From QHXQ01 sp036389395 (lineage in GTDB: Bacteria; Acidobacteriota; Blastocatellia; Pyrinomonadales; Pyrinomonadaceae): 64,000 nt of DNA. The notes beneath the pieces were generated by a model, which was not told where the DNA came from, did not search any database, and was given only the letters and a program-made list of their open reading frames with translations. Positions 1 to 12,100 of the stretch are shown one piece after another. Numbering within the stretch: position 1 is the stretch's first letter; every line of letters begins with the position of its first letter. The position numbers were made by a program, and so were the translations under genes. The stretch spans positions 35,796 through 99,795 of the forward strand of contig DASVPY010000041.1 of the NCBI GenBank assembly GCA_036389395.1. The letters are read 5' to 3'.

Positions 1-1157
1 AACTGTGCGCGGTAGCCGTCGAAGTTGCGGCGCATCTCGGCGAGGCTGTCGCCGCCGAACTTGGCGCGCATGGCGGCGGCCAAGACGAGGGCGGTCATGG
101 CTTCGCCGATGACGCCCGCGGCGGGGACGGCCGTTACGTCGGAACGCTCGAAGGCGGCCGACTCTTCCTGCTTGGTGTCTATGTCCACGGAGCGCAGGGG
201 CCGGCGCAGGGTCGAGATGGGTTTGAGGTAGCCGCGCAGGCGCAGCTCCGCGCCGTTGGTGATGCCGCCTTCGAGGCCGCCGGCGCGGTTCGTCGGGCGC
301 GTGAAGGCGCGCGCCGCCGCGTCGTAAGCGATCTCGTCGTGGACTTGCGAGCCGGGCCGGGCGACCGCCTCGACGCCCGCGCCGATGCTCACCGCCTTGA
401 CCGCAGGGATGGACATGAGGGCTTGCGCCAGCCGCCCGTCCAGCTTCGCGTCCCAGGACGTGTGCGCGCCGAGACCGACGACGACGCCGCGCGCGACGAC
501 CTCGAAGACGCCGCCGAGCGTGTCGCCGCCGCGCCGCGTCTCGTCAATCAGCGCGACCATGCGCGCCTGCGCTTCCCGGTCGCCGCAGCGCAGCGGCGCG
601 TCGTCGGGGATGGCGGCGATCTCGGCCCAAGGGAGTTCGAGCGGCGCGTCGGGCACGCCGCCGAGTTGGACGACGTGGCTCAGCAATTCTACGTCGAAGG
701 CGGCGAGCAGTTGGCGCGCGAGCGCGCCGCAGGCGACGCGCGCGGCCGTCTCGCGCGCCGACGCACGCTCCAACACGTCGCGCAGGTCGCGCGCGTCGTA
801 CTTCAGCCCGCCCGCGAGGTCTGCGTGGCCGGGGCGTGGGCGCTTCACGCGGCGCGCCTTCTCCGGCTCGACCGCGCGCGCCTCCGCCGCCATCACGTCC
901 GCCCAGTTCGGCCAGTCCTTGTTCTCGATCAAGAGCGCGACCGGCGAGCCGAGCGTGCGGCCGTGGCGCACGCCGCTCACGATCTCCGCCGCGTCCTGCT
1001 CGATCTTCATGCGCCCGCCGCGCCCGTAGCCCCACTGCCGCCGCGCCAGCTCGCGGTTGATCGCGTCGGCGTCCACGGCGAGACCCGCCGGCAGCCCTTC
1101 GAGGATCGCCACCAGCGCGCGCCCGTGCGACTCGCCCGCCGTTGTGAATCGCAGCAT
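1..1157 (-). CDS. aroC: Chorismate synthase (C-terminal end cut by window edge)
   Basis: Converts 5-enolpyruvylshikimate-3-phosphate to chorismate, the last step of the shikimate pathway, using reduced FMN; cytoplasmic. The visible 385 residues begin MLRFTTAGESHGRALVAI, which holds the family GESHG motif. Residues around 140 carry the second family signature (RASARETAARV). The C-terminal part near the edge (MALVLAAAMRAKFGGDSL) is also typical. Family members are about 360-400 residues, so only a few residues are missing. The ATG at 1155-1157 is the natural start because the conserved N-terminus begins there. It is the last gene of a minus-strand run uvrB, flavin oxidase, aroC. A foldback repeat lies 7 nt upstream of its start. 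Confidence 0.95.
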   Translation of the reverse strand, partial: MLRFTTAGESHGRALVAILEGLPAGLAVDADAINRELARRQWGYGRGGRMKIEQDAAEIVSGVRHGRTLGSPVALLIENKDWPNWADVMAAEARAVEPEKARRVKRPRPGHADLAGGLKYDARDLRDVLERASARETAARVACGALARQLLAAFDVELLSHVVQLGGVPDAPLELPWAEIAAIPDDAPLRCGDREAQARMVALIDETRRGGDTLGGVFEVVARGVVVGLGAHTSWDAKLDGRLAQALMSIPAVKAVSIGAGVEAVARPGSQVHDEIAYDAAARAFTRPTNRAGGLEGGITNGAELRLRGYLKPISTLRRPLRSVDIDTKQEESAAFERSDVTAVPAAGVIGEAMTALVLAAAMRAKFGGDSLAEMRRNFDGYRAQ

Positions 1158-1163
1158 AAAGAT

Positions 1164-1281
1164 TTGTCCGTGGTCAGTTGTCCGTTGTCCGTTGTTCTCG
1201 TCTCGTCAGGTGCTCGCTTCATCTCCGGCTCCCGACTCAAGCCGGCAGAACAACGGACAACTGCCCACGGACAACGGACAG
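1164..1281. repeat. Foldback repeat R1, 7-nt word TTGTCCG
   Basis: The left arm (1164-1197) reads as tandem 7-mers TTGTCCG with one variant. The right arm (1247-1281) carries the reverse complement CGGACAA words, and about 50 nt lie between them. It starts 7 nt upstream of the aroC ATG and ends 2 nt after the stop codon of the flavin oxidase, so it fills the gap between two co-directional genes. The transcript could fold into a long hairpin. Confidence 0.75.
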
Positions 1282-1283
1282 CC

Positions 1284-2852
1284 TTACAGCAACTCTTCGG
1301 GGATCATGTTGCCGCGGCCCAGTATGCCGGCGGGGTCGAAGGCGCGTTTGAGCGCGGCCATCTCGCCGAGCGCGGCGTCGCCGTAGAGGGCGCGCAGGTA
1401 CTTGCGCTTGAGCTTGCCGACGCCGTGCTCGGCCGAGATCGTGCCGCCGCAAGCGACGGCGCGCTCGATGAAGCGGTCGTAGAGCGCGCGCGCTTGCGCC
1501 GCCTCCGCGTCGTCGCGCGGCAGTATGTTGACGTGGACGTGGTTGTCGCCGACGTGCCCGAAGATGACGTACTGCAAGCCGCTCGCGCGCAGTGCGTCTT
1601 GATAAAAGCGCAGCATCGCGGCGAACGCCTCGTCGGGCACGCACATGTCGGTCGAGACCTTGCGCTGCCCGTGGCGCGCGAGCCACTCGTTGACGAGCAC
1701 GGGCAAGCGATGACGAAACTCGCGCAGACGATGCTGATCGCGCCCGTCCGTGGCGAACCAAGACTCGTCGAGCAGCGCGCCGTGCGCTTGCAGCAGCGCG
1801 TGCCAGGCGGCGAGAAAGTCGCCCTCGGTCTCCTCCGTCACCTCCTGCTCGAAGAAGATCGCGCCCGCGGCCGCAGGCGGCACGAGCGGGTAGTGCGCGC
1901 GCAGGAACTGCAACGATTCGGCGTCGAAATACTCAAGCGCGCGCGCGTCAACACGGACGAACGCGGGCCGGCCGTCTTCCGCTTCGGCACTTCCCTCGCC
2001 CGTACGGACGACGCTCTGGTTCAAGTGCTCCTGCTCGGCGCGCGTCTGCAAGGAGCGGGCGCGGGCTGCGCGCACGAAGGCGAGCAGGTCGGCTTCCGCG
2101 GCGAAGAAGACGACGCCCGCGAGGACGCCCGCGGGCCGCGCGAGCAGCGCCGCCTCGATCTCGGTGATGACGCCGAGCGTGCCTTCGCTGCCGATGAACA
2201 GATCAAGCGCGTCCATCTCCGGCGCGACGTAGTAGCCGGCGACGTGCTTGCGCGTTTGCGGCATCCGGTAGGAAGGCAACTGCGCTTCGATCATGCGGCC
2301 GCCGCTGAGCGGGATACGCAAGCGCCCGCGCGCGTCGGCGAAGATTTCGCCGCGCCGCAGATCGAGCACGTCGCCCGTGGCGAGGGCGAGCTTTAGACGG
2401 CGCACGTAAGCCCGCGTCGGGCCGTACTTGAAGGTGCGCGCGCCCGACGCGTTGGTGGCGACCGTGCCGCCCATGTAGCAGCTCCACTCGGTCGGGTCGG
2501 GCGGGTAGAACAGCCCGCGCGCCTCGACCGCGCCGCGGAAGTCCGCGAGCGTCACGCCCGCCGCGACCGTGCCGCGCCCGCCGTCGCCCGTCTCGTCTCC
2601 GACGATCTCGCCGACGCGGTTCAGCCGGTCGGTCGCCAGCACGACGCCGCCCGCCGGCACGCGCCCGCCCACGACGCCCGTGCCCGCGCCCGCGACCGTC
2701 ACCGGCGTACACGCGCGCGCCGCCGCGCGCAACACCTCAGCAACTTCTTCGGCGCTTTCGGGCCAGACGACGCGCGCGGCCCGGCCGCCGGCCAAGTTGC
2801 TGGCGTCCGCGAGGTAGGCTTGCAGCTCGTCGGGCTGCGTCTTCGTCAGCAT
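1284..2852 (-). CDS. FAD-linked oxidase, GlcD/D-lactate dehydrogenase type
   Basis: A 522-residue flavoprotein of the glycolate oxidase GlcD / D-2-hydroxyacid dehydrogenase family. Residues about 25-165 form the PCMH-type FAD-binding domain (VAGAGTGVVGG, then SCYMGGTVATNASGART). The C-terminal FAD-oxidase domain has the family motif GHVGDNHVHVN and ends with SAEHGVGKLKRKYL before the final FDPAGILGRGNM. Substrate is probably a 2-hydroxyacid (D-lactate, glycolate or similar), but the sequence alone does not decide it. No iron-sulfur partner (GlcF) is nearby, so it probably works as a stand-alone enzyme. It starts 11 nt after the uvrB stop, which suggests co-transcription. Confidence 0.88.
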   Translation of the reverse strand: MLTKTQPDELQAYLADASNLAGGRAARVVWPESAEEVAEVLRAAARACTPVTVAGAGTGVVGGRVPAGGVVLATDRLNRVGEIVGDETGDGGRGTVAAGVTLADFRGAVEARGLFYPPDPTEWSCYMGGTVATNASGARTFKYGPTRAYVRRLKLALATGDVLDLRRGEIFADARGRLRIPLSGGRMIEAQLPSYRMPQTRKHVAGYYVAPEMDALDLFIGSEGTLGVITEIEAALLARPAGVLAGVVFFAAEADLLAFVRAARARSLQTRAEQEHLNQSVVRTGEGSAEAEDGRPAFVRVDARALEYFDAESLQFLRAHYPLVPPAAAGAIFFEQEVTEETEGDFLAAWHALLQAHGALLDESWFATDGRDQHRLREFRHRLPVLVNEWLARHGQRKVSTDMCVPDEAFAAMLRFYQDALRASGLQYVIFGHVGDNHVHVNILPRDDAEAAQARALYDRFIERAVACGGTISAEHGVGKLKRKYLRALYGDAALGEMAALKRAFDPAGILGRGNMIPEELL

Positions 2853-2863
2853 AAGCCGTGGCG

Positions 2864-4852
<1,989 letters not shown>

Positions 4853-4882
4853 GACAATAAATGGCAATGACGGGAGGCAGGT

Positions 4883-4911
4883 ATTTTAACCCGCCGCCCG
4901 TCACCTGTCAC
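4883..4911 (-). promoter_or_regulatory. Candidate sigma70 promoter of uvrB
   Basis: On the minus strand, GTGACA (4906-4911), a 17-nt spacer and TAAAAT (4883-4888) lie about 30 nt upstream of the uvrB ATG. The -35 lies inside a short copy of the GTGACAGGTGACGGG word that builds foldback repeat R4 at 25.9 kb. Confidence 0.45.
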
Positions 4912-4928
4912 ACGGCCCGCAGTTTAGT

Positions 4929-5150
4929 CTAAGAGTCGCTGTATCTACCCAGTTCGTCCGGCCGCGCCCGCCCATCCTGCAAAGCCTGTGTACATTCGGT
5001 CACAGTCTTCAAATACTTAGCGAAGGCTTGATTCATACGCGCCTGGGACTCGCACTCCACTTTCACATTGGCGACTGGCACGTGGGCGACTGGCTTAGCA
5101 CGATATTCGAGGATTAAGTCCGTCAGCCGCTGGCGTTCTTCGTCGCTCAT
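4929..5150 (-). CDS. Small hypothetical protein, 73 aa
   Basis: I do not recognise this protein. It is polar and probably cytoplasmic, starts MSDEERQRLTDLILEYRAK, and has one cysteine pair spaced far apart, no signal peptide and no membrane segment. It sits alone between uvrB (same strand, downstream) and the large secreted protein on the opposite strand. No strong ribosome binding site is visible. Its base composition is less GC-rich than its neighbours. It may be a real small gene, but support is modest. Confidence 0.45.
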   Translation of the reverse strand: MSDEERQRLTDLILEYRAKPVAHVPVANVKVECESQARMNQAFAKYLKTVTECTQALQDGRARPDELGRYSDS

Positions 5151-5285
5151 GGGCGGAGCCTAGCGGAAAAACTAAAAAGGGGCAAGAAATGTTTTCGGCC
5201 CGGCCGACATAAAGTGACGGAGGCACTTTGAGACCGCGGCAGCTTGTGCATCGTTGATGTTAGGCATTAGACTCGGGCGCTGCAT

Positions 5286-5314
5286 TTGAACGGACGCAGG
5301 GTACAGTCTTAAAA
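5286..5314 (+). promoter_or_regulatory. Weak candidate promoter for the 5.4 kb secreted protein
   Basis: TTGAAC (5286-5291), a 17-nt spacer and TTAAAA (5309-5314) lie about 120 nt before the start at 5437. The -35 fits well and the -10 poorly. The rest of 5151-5436 shows no gene that I can support. Confidence 0.3.
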
Positions 5315-5436
5315 CTCCAAAACACCGCGCCGGCCGCGCCCCCCCGCCACCCTGGAAGTTCAGCCGTAACTCGCCGCAACTGCTTAGTGCGCCGGCTCGG
5401 CCGGCCACAGACGTTCCTTTTATCTCGGAGCACAAC

Positions 5437-8400
5437 ATGTCTTGCCCCCCCTCCCTGCGCCATCCCCGTGCCCGTAATCTCGCCCTACTCCTGCTCGCGC
5501 TGTTAGGTTGCGCCGCCGTCTTCCCCGCGCCCGTGCGCCGCGCCGCAGCGCACTTCAACACGACCGCCCGCCCCGAGGTGGCGCGCGCACCGGCCCAACG
5601 CGCAGCAGCGCCGGCCCCCGTGTCGCACCCGGATCAGCAGGTCGGCCCGCTGGCCGTCAACTCTTGGACGAGTAACGGGCCGGCGGGCGGCCCGGCCATC
5701 TTCGCGCTGGCGATGGACCCGACCAACTCTGCGATCATCTACGCCGCCAGCCGCACCCTCGTCTACAAGAGCACGAACGGCGGCGGGACGTGGGGCGCGG
5801 GCACGGGCGTCGGCGTCGCCGACTACAACGGCCTCGCCGTCGCCCGCACGAACCCGAACATTCTGTACGCGACGGGCGGCGGCACGGTCTACAAGAGCAC
5901 CGACGCGGGGGCGACGTGGAATCCGACGAACTTGGCCAACAACTTCGGCGGCATCGCCTTTTCGCGCCACGGGCTGGCGGTCGATCCGACCAACGCGAAC
6001 GTCGTGTACGTCGGCACGACGCGCGCCAGCGACAGCGCCTGCGAGGTCTTTAAGACGACCGACGGCGGGGCGACCTGGGTCGGGACGGGGCTGCCGGTCA
6101 GTTCCGCCATCGCCATCGCCATCAACCCGCAGAACCCGAACGTCGTCTACGCGGGCACGTTCAACGGCGTGACCAACGGCGTGTGGAAGACCACGGCGGG
6201 CGGGGGCAACTGGCAGCCGACCGGCCCGCTCGGTCATCAGGTCTGGGCGCTGGCCATCGATCCCGGCAACCCCAACACGCTCTACGCCGGCTCGTCGTTC
6301 GACGCGGCCAACGACAGCGTGTGGAAGAGCACGAACGGCGGCACGAGTTGGACGCCGATCAATACGGGCCTGACCGACCCGGCCCCGCGCGCCATCGCCA
6401 TCGATCCGAGCAACCCGAACACGATCTACCTGTCCACCGTGATCACCGCCGGCAGCGGGGTGTGGCGCAGCACCAACGGGGGCGCGAGTTGGAGCAACTT
6501 CAACATCAACCTGCCGGCCACCACCACGGCGACCTCGCTCGTCGTCGATCCGACGGGGCAGTTCGTCCACCGCGGTCTCACCGGCGTCCACGATCTGACC
6601 AACGGCCCGCCCTGCCAGTTCAGCCTCACGCCAGGCATCCAGAGCTTCGCCCTCGGCGGCGGCACCGGGATGGTCAGCGTCACGGCCAGCCCCGGCTGTC
6701 TCTGGACAGCCTCTACCGCTACGAGTTGGATCACCCTCGTCTCGGGCCAGACCGGCACCATCGGCAACGGCACACTCCGCTATACGGTGGCGGCCGACAC
6801 CGACGAGGAGATGCGTAACGGCACAATCACCATCGCCGGTCTGACCTTCAACGTCGTGCAGACGGGCCCGCCGTTCACCCCGCCCTTCATCGTCGGGCGG
6901 CTCACCGACAACAATTTCAACGGGCTGAGTAACGTTCGGGTGACGCTCAGCGGCGCGGTGACGAAGGCCACGCTCACAGACGCGCAGGGCAACTACCTGT
7001 TCACCCAACTGCCGAGCGGCGCGAACGCCAACTTCACTGTCACGCCCGCCAGCCCCTACAACAACTTCAGTCCCGCACAGACGGCCGTCAACGCACTGGG
7101 CAGCACCCCCCAGGTGTTCAACTTTGCGGCCGTCCCCGGCGCGATCCCGACGCCGACGCCGGCCCTGTCCGACGACTTCTCCGGCACGACGCGCAACGCG
7201 AGCAAGTGGAACCTCGGCACGCTGACGCAGCCCGTCGGCGCGTTCGACCCGCAGGTCGCCGTCACGCAAAACGGCCGGCTCATGATCACCCCACCCGCCG
7301 GGCTGAGCGGGCGGCACTACAACGGCTACGTCTCCGTCAATTCGTTCGACTTCAGCAACGCGCGCGCCAGCGTCGAAGTGCCGCAGGCGGCCGCGGGCGG
7401 CGCTGAGACCATCTTCGGCCTCGGCAGCGACAGCAGCAACTACTTCCGCTTCGTCGTCGGCCCGAGCAGCAGCCCCTCGTTCGCCGACTCAGGCTCAGCC
7501 GACTCCGGCGAGCAGCCCGCGCCCGGCAACGCGCCCCTCGACGACGTGCTCGTGCTCGTCTTCCAGGTGCGGATCAACGGGGTGGCCACGCAGCAGGTCA
7601 TCCCTTACGACCCGGTGGCGCACCGCTACTGGCGCTTCCGCCACGACGTGTCCGCCAGCGCCCTGGTGTTTGAAACCAGCGCGGACAACACCACGTTTGT
7701 CGAGCGCTTCCGCAAGACGCTGGACAAGCTCGCGCCCGCGGCCCTCGAGTTGAGCGCGGGCACGGCCGCACCGGGGAGCGGCGGCACGGCCATCTTCGAC
7801 AACCTCTCACTCATCGCCAGCACGGCGCAGTTCAGCACCGTGGCGGCGACGGTCGGCGAGGGCGCGGGCCACGTCAACATTACGTTGACGCGCGCGGGGA
7901 ACATCAGCGCCGCCACGGCGACGCTGACTTACGTCAGTGAAGACGACCCGGCCGAGGTGGGCTGCGCCGACACGCAGACGAGGCCGGGCACGGCCTTCGC
8001 CCGCTGCGACTACTCGACCAGCGTGGCCGAGGTCATCTTTGCCGCCGGCACGACCGCAAAGACCGTGGCCGTGCCCGTCATTGATGATGTCCACGTCGAG
8101 GGCAACGAGACCTTCCGGCTGGTGCTGCGCAGCGCCAACGGCGCGAGCGTCGGCGCGCCCGCCATCATCGTCGTGACCATCACGGACAACGACACGCCGG
8201 GCCGCCCGAACCCGGTCTACGAGCCGAACCCGGCCAACACGGCCCGCACCATCCCGTTCTTCGTGCGCCAGCAGTATCTTGATTTCCTCTCCCGCGAGCC
8301 GGAGGGTAACGAACCATGGTCGGGTGTGCTCAACCGTTGCCTGACCATGACCGGCGGCTCCCCGGACAACATCAACAACCTCGACCCGAACAGCCCGTCC

Positions 8401-9012
8401 GCGGGCTGCGACCGCATCCTCGTCTCGCAGTCTTTCTTCGGCTCGCCGGAGTTTCAACTCAAGGGCGTCTACGTCTTCCGCTTCTACAAGCTGGCGTACA
8501 ACCGCCTGCCGGAATATCAGGAGATCGTCGCCGACATGAGCTTCGTGGCGGGGCAGACGGCGCAAGAGGTCTTCGACCGCAAGGCCCAACTGGCGACGCT
8601 CTTCACCCAACGCCCGGAGTTCCAGGCCGCAATCGGGACCCTGCCTAACCCGCAGTACGTCGCCGCCCTGCTGAACAGGTATCAGTTGACGCAGATCACT
8701 TGCCCCGACCCGGCGCAGCCGGACGGCGCGGCGAAGGTGACGCTGACGCAAACCGAGTTGGTGAACCGGCTCAACGCCAACACGCTGACACGGGCGCAGG
8801 TCTTTCGGGCGGTGGCGGATTCCGATCAGGTGAGCGCCTTCGAGGTCAACAACGCCTTCGTGGCCATGCAGTACTACGGCTACCTCAGGCGCAAGCCGGA
8901 GCCGGACGGCTTCCAGGCGTGGCTGCGCGTGCTGCAAAGCGGCGACATCCGCGCCATGGTCAACGGCTTCCTGAACTCCACCGAGTACCGCCTCCGCTTC
9001 GGCCAGCCGTAA
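5437..9012 (+). CDS. Large secreted protein: BNR propeller, BACON, carboxypeptidase-regulatory, LamG-like, Calx-beta, DUF4214
   Basis: A 1191-residue exported protein. Residues 1-38 are a signal peptide. Residues about 75-375 hold repeated VYKSTNGGxTW-type blades, as in BNR/sialidase-type beta-propellers. A BACON-like Ig domain follows (about 392-480, CLWTASTATSWITL), then a carboxypeptidase-regulatory-like domain (483-573, DAQGNYLFTQLPSG), a concanavalin/laminin-G-like region (578-790), a Calx-beta domain (797-930, EGNETFRLVL...ITDND) and a C-terminal DUF4214-like region (940-1191, EPDGFQAWL). This architecture is common in soil acidobacteria; substrate and partners are unknown. GGAG lies 8 nt upstream of the ATG. 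It ends at a strong bidirectional terminator. Confidence 0.85.
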   Translation: MSCPPSLRHPRARNLALLLLALLGCAAVFPAPVRRAAAHFNTTARPEVARAPAQRAAAPAPVSHPDQQVGPLAVNSWTSNGPAGGPAIFALAMDPTNSAIIYAASRTLVYKSTNGGGTWGAGTGVGVADYNGLAVARTNPNILYATGGGTVYKSTDAGATWNPTNLANNFGGIAFSRHGLAVDPTNANVVYVGTTRASDSACEVFKTTDGGATWVGTGLPVSSAIAIAINPQNPNVVYAGTFNGVTNGVWKTTAGGGNWQPTGPLGHQVWALAIDPGNPNTLYAGSSFDAANDSVWKSTNGGTSWTPINTGLTDPAPRAIAIDPSNPNTIYLSTVITAGSGVWRSTNGGASWSNFNINLPATTTATSLVVDPTGQFVHRGLTGVHDLTNGPPCQFSLTPGIQSFALGGGTGMVSVTASPGCLWTASTATSWITLVSGQTGTIGNGTLRYTVAADTDEEMRNGTITIAGLTFNVVQTGPPFTPPFIVGRLTDNNFNGLSNVRVTLSGAVTKATLTDAQGNYLFTQLPSGANANFTVTPASPYNNFSPAQTAVNALGSTPQVFNFAAVPGAIPTPTPALSDDFSGTTRNASKWNLGTLTQPVGAFDPQVAVTQNGRLMITPPAGLSGRHYNGYVSVNSFDFSNARASVEVPQAAAGGAETIFGLGSDSSNYFRFVVGPSSSPSFADSGSADSGEQPAPGNAPLDDVLVLVFQVRINGVATQQVIPYDPVAHRYWRFRHDVSASALVFETSADNTTFVERFRKTLDKLAPAALELSAGTAAPGSGGTAIFDNLSLIASTAQFSTVAATVGEGAGHVNITLTRAGNISAATATLTYVSEDDPAEVGCADTQTRPGTAFARCDYSTSVAEVIFAAGTTAKTVAVPVIDDVHVEGNETFRLVLRSANGASVGAPAIIVVTITDNDTPGRPNPVYEPNPANTARTIPFFVRQQYLDFLSREPEGNEPWSGVLNRCLTMTGGSPDNINNLDPNSPSAGCDRILVSQSFFGSPEFQLKGVYVFRFYKLAYNRLPEYQEIVADMSFVAGQTAQEVFDRKAQLATLFTQRPEFQAAIGTLPNPQYVAALLNRYQLTQITCPDPAQPDGAAKVTLTQTELVNRLNANTLTRAQVFRAVADSDQVSAFEVNNAFVAMQYYGYLRRKPEPDGFQAWLRVLQSGDIRAMVNGFLNSTEYRLRFGQP

Positions 9013-9045
9013 AGCGGCGCGACACTGACGCCCCCGCGCAACGCG

Positions 9046-9083
9046 AAGAGTCCGCCTGAAGTTGTAACTTCAGGCGGACTCTT
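9046..9083. terminator. Bidirectional intrinsic terminator
   Basis: An 18-bp perfect stem (9046-9063 with 9066-9083, AAGAGTCCGCC...GGCGGACTCTT) is followed by a T run on the plus strand and an A run on the left side. It sits between the convergent genes ending at 9012 and 9136 and can serve both. Confidence 0.85.
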
Positions 9084-9135
9084 TTCTGCGACCGCGGCGC
9101 GCGCCTCTGGCCCGCGCGCAGCTTACGTCGTGTGC

Positions 9136-12100
9136 TTACGTCGTGTGTTGCGGCTGGCTGCTGATCTGGTAGATGGCTTCCATGACGGCGGAGCGCACCT
9201 CCGTGGGCAGCGAGCCGCGCACGGCGAGCCGGCGGAACGAGGGCAGGATTTCGTGCTGCCCGCTCAGCGCCAAAAGCTTCACGACCGCGAGGCGCACTTC
9301 GTTGTCGGGGTGCGTCTCGATGGCGTGGATGAGCGGCGCGGTCTCGCCCGCCTTGGCCATCAGGAACAGGAGCGAGAAGGCGTCGTAGGTCTTGTCGCGG
9401 CTCTCGCCCGTCAGGTTGGCGATGGCCTCGTCGGCGAGGCCCGACTCCGAGATGGCCGCGCCGATGTGGCGGCGGCGTTCGGGCTGCGACTCGCGCAGCG
9501 CGCGCGTGAAGGAGTCGGCCCGGTCGTCCGCCAGGCTGTAGAGCGCGCGGGCGGCGGCGACGCGCACCTCGCCCGCCGGGTCGTCGAACGCGGCGCAGAT
9601 TTGCTTGAACGCCTCGTCCGTGTTCAGGCGCGCGAGCGCCATGACGCTGGCCGCGCGCTCGCTCGCGTCCTCGCTCTCCAGGCGCAACTGGATCGCCTTC
9701 GGGATGATCGAGAGATCGTCTTCGCCGAAGCGCGCGAGTTCCTTCTCCTGCGCCGCCGCCGCGTCGGCGGTGCGCGCAGACGGCGCGACCGGCGCTTCGG
9801 CTTCGACCGGCGCGACCTCCACGGCCGTCTCCTCGCCCGCGAGACCGAACGGCTCGCCGACGAGCGTCGCTTCACTTTCGGCGGCGCGCGGCGCGTCGGT
9901 AAAAGTCTGGCTCTCGGCGGCCGCAGACCAGCCGGCCGGCGCAGGCTCTTCCGCCTCGGCCGCGAACGCGCGCCGCGGCTCCGCGAACGCCGCGCCCGGC
10001 CGCTGCTCTTCCACGTCAACGTCAATCCACTCGTCGGCCGCCGCCGCGCTCGGCGCGAACGGCGACGCGGGAGCCAGCTCTATCTCCTTCGTGTCCGCGC
10101 TTGGCGGCTCGACGCTCGACGCCGGTTCGGCCGCCGCTTCAACCGCATCCGCCGTCGGCGCGACCGCCGCCTGGGTCGTATCCGTCGTCTGCTCGGTCGC
10201 TGCTTGAGTTACTTCCGCCGCAGGCTCGGGCGCGAACACAGTCGCGCCTTCCGTCGCCGCCTCGCTCGCCACGAACGGCGTGATCTCTGTGACCGGCGCG
10301 CTCTCCGCGAACGGCTCAGCCGCCGCGCTCTCTACGAAAGGCGCGCTCTCTACGAACGACTCCGGCGCAACGGGCTGCGCCTCCTGCGCGACCGGCGCGG
10401 GCGCGAACTCACTTTCGGCCGCGCTCGGCGACTCGGCCGCGGGCGCGGCTTCGGCAACACTCTCGGCCTCCGCAACGGCCGGCGCGGCCGTGAACTCCGG
10501 CGCGTACTCTTCAGACGGAGCGCCCCGCTCCCCGAATTCAAGCGCGCGCTCCTCCGCGGTCGCGGCCGGCGCTTCGACAACTTCCGGCGCGAACGCTTCG
10601 GCGACCGACTCGCTCTCAGGCGCGACAGTGACGACGCTCTCAGCTAACTCCGTGTCATCTACTGCCGGCGCGAGGACGCTCTCCGTCGGCGCAACGACAT
10701 CTTCCGTCGGCGCGGCGACGCTTTCAGCCTCCGGCGCTACAGTCTCCGTCTCCGTAGCGACACTCTCAGTAGCAACACTCTCAACCGGGGCGGCGGCTTC
10801 GACGGCCGCGGCGGCGGCGCAGGCTTCGACGGCTTGCTGGATGAGGGTGCGCGGGAGGCGGCGCGAGGTCTCGCGCCAGCGCAGGGCTTCGAGCGGGCCG
10901 GCGGCGGCCGGGTCTTGCAACTCGGTCAGCGCGAGCACGGCGGCGCGGCGCACTTCGGGCGCGGGGTCTTCGAGCGCGGCGACGAGGTGCGGCGTGGCCG
11001 CGCGGTCGCCGAACAGACCGAGCGTGCGCGCGGCCGAGGCGCGCTGCTCCGGGCCTTCGGCCCCGCGCAGGTCGCCCGTCGCGTCGTCGAAGAAACCGTG
11101 ACGGCGGAAGGCCGCGCGCGCGCGTTCGACCCGCGCGTCGTCGCTCTCGGTGGCGAGCGCCGTCATCAACTCGGCGGCCACGAGCCGCCGCGTGTCGGCG
11201 TCGGACGCGCCGACGAACGACTCGTCGTAATCCTCGCCGGCGAGCAGTCGCCGCGTCTCTTCGGCCGCGCGCTCGGCGTCCGCGACGACCGGCGGCGACT
11301 CGACTCCGTGCGCCGCTTCGGCCGCGGGCGACGTTTGCGGCGCGCTCAGCGCCTCGGCCGCGGTCAGCGCCGCAGCGCCGCCCGCGACCAGCCCCGCGCC
11401 CGCGACGATGCCGGGCAGAGTGTCTTCGGCCGGCTCGTGCGCCGCGACGCTCGGCACGCCGGTCTCGGTCTGCGCCGCGCTCACGGCCGATGTGGTCGCG
11501 GCCTGGGCCGGCGCTTCGGCGTCCGGCGCGGACGCTTCCGCTGCGGTCGCTTCAGTCGCGGTCGCTTCGGGCGCGCGCGCGGCCTCGCGCCGTGCGGCTT
11601 CTCTCTGGCGTTCGGCGGCGCGCTGTTGCGCGGCCTTCTCGGCCTTGCGTTCCTTCTTAGACTTCTTCTTGCCCGTGACGACGGGCGCGGGCGCTATCGG
11701 GCGCACGCCGATCTTGGTGTCGGCGACCGACGGTTCGACCGTCGCGGTCGTCGCCGCCGGCACGTCTGCGCGCGCCGGCTCAAGTTCGTGCTGCGTCGTG
11801 TCGGGCGGCGCGGCCGCTTCGACCGGGGGCGGCAACTCTTCGCGGCGCTCGCCGCCGCGCGCGAAGACGAAGAGACCGAGACCCGCCAGCACGAGCAGCG
11901 CGATGAGCAGCCAGGGCCAGTTCTTCAGGACGGTCGCGCCGAAGGTGGCGGGCGCGGCCGCGGCGGGCGCGTTGGTCTGCGTGCCGGCGGCGGGCGCGGC
12001 CGGCACTTGCAGTTGCGCGATCTGTTCGGGCGTCGCGGCGAGTTGCGGCGTCGGCGGGGGCGGCGTAACGCTCGGCGCGGGCATCGGCGTGGCCGTCAGG

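Noticed and set aside
339..2396. Long plus-strand frame opposite the flavin oxidase
   Set aside because: Antisense to a well-recognised gene; Arg/Ala/Asp-rich composition typical of GC-driven shadow frames.
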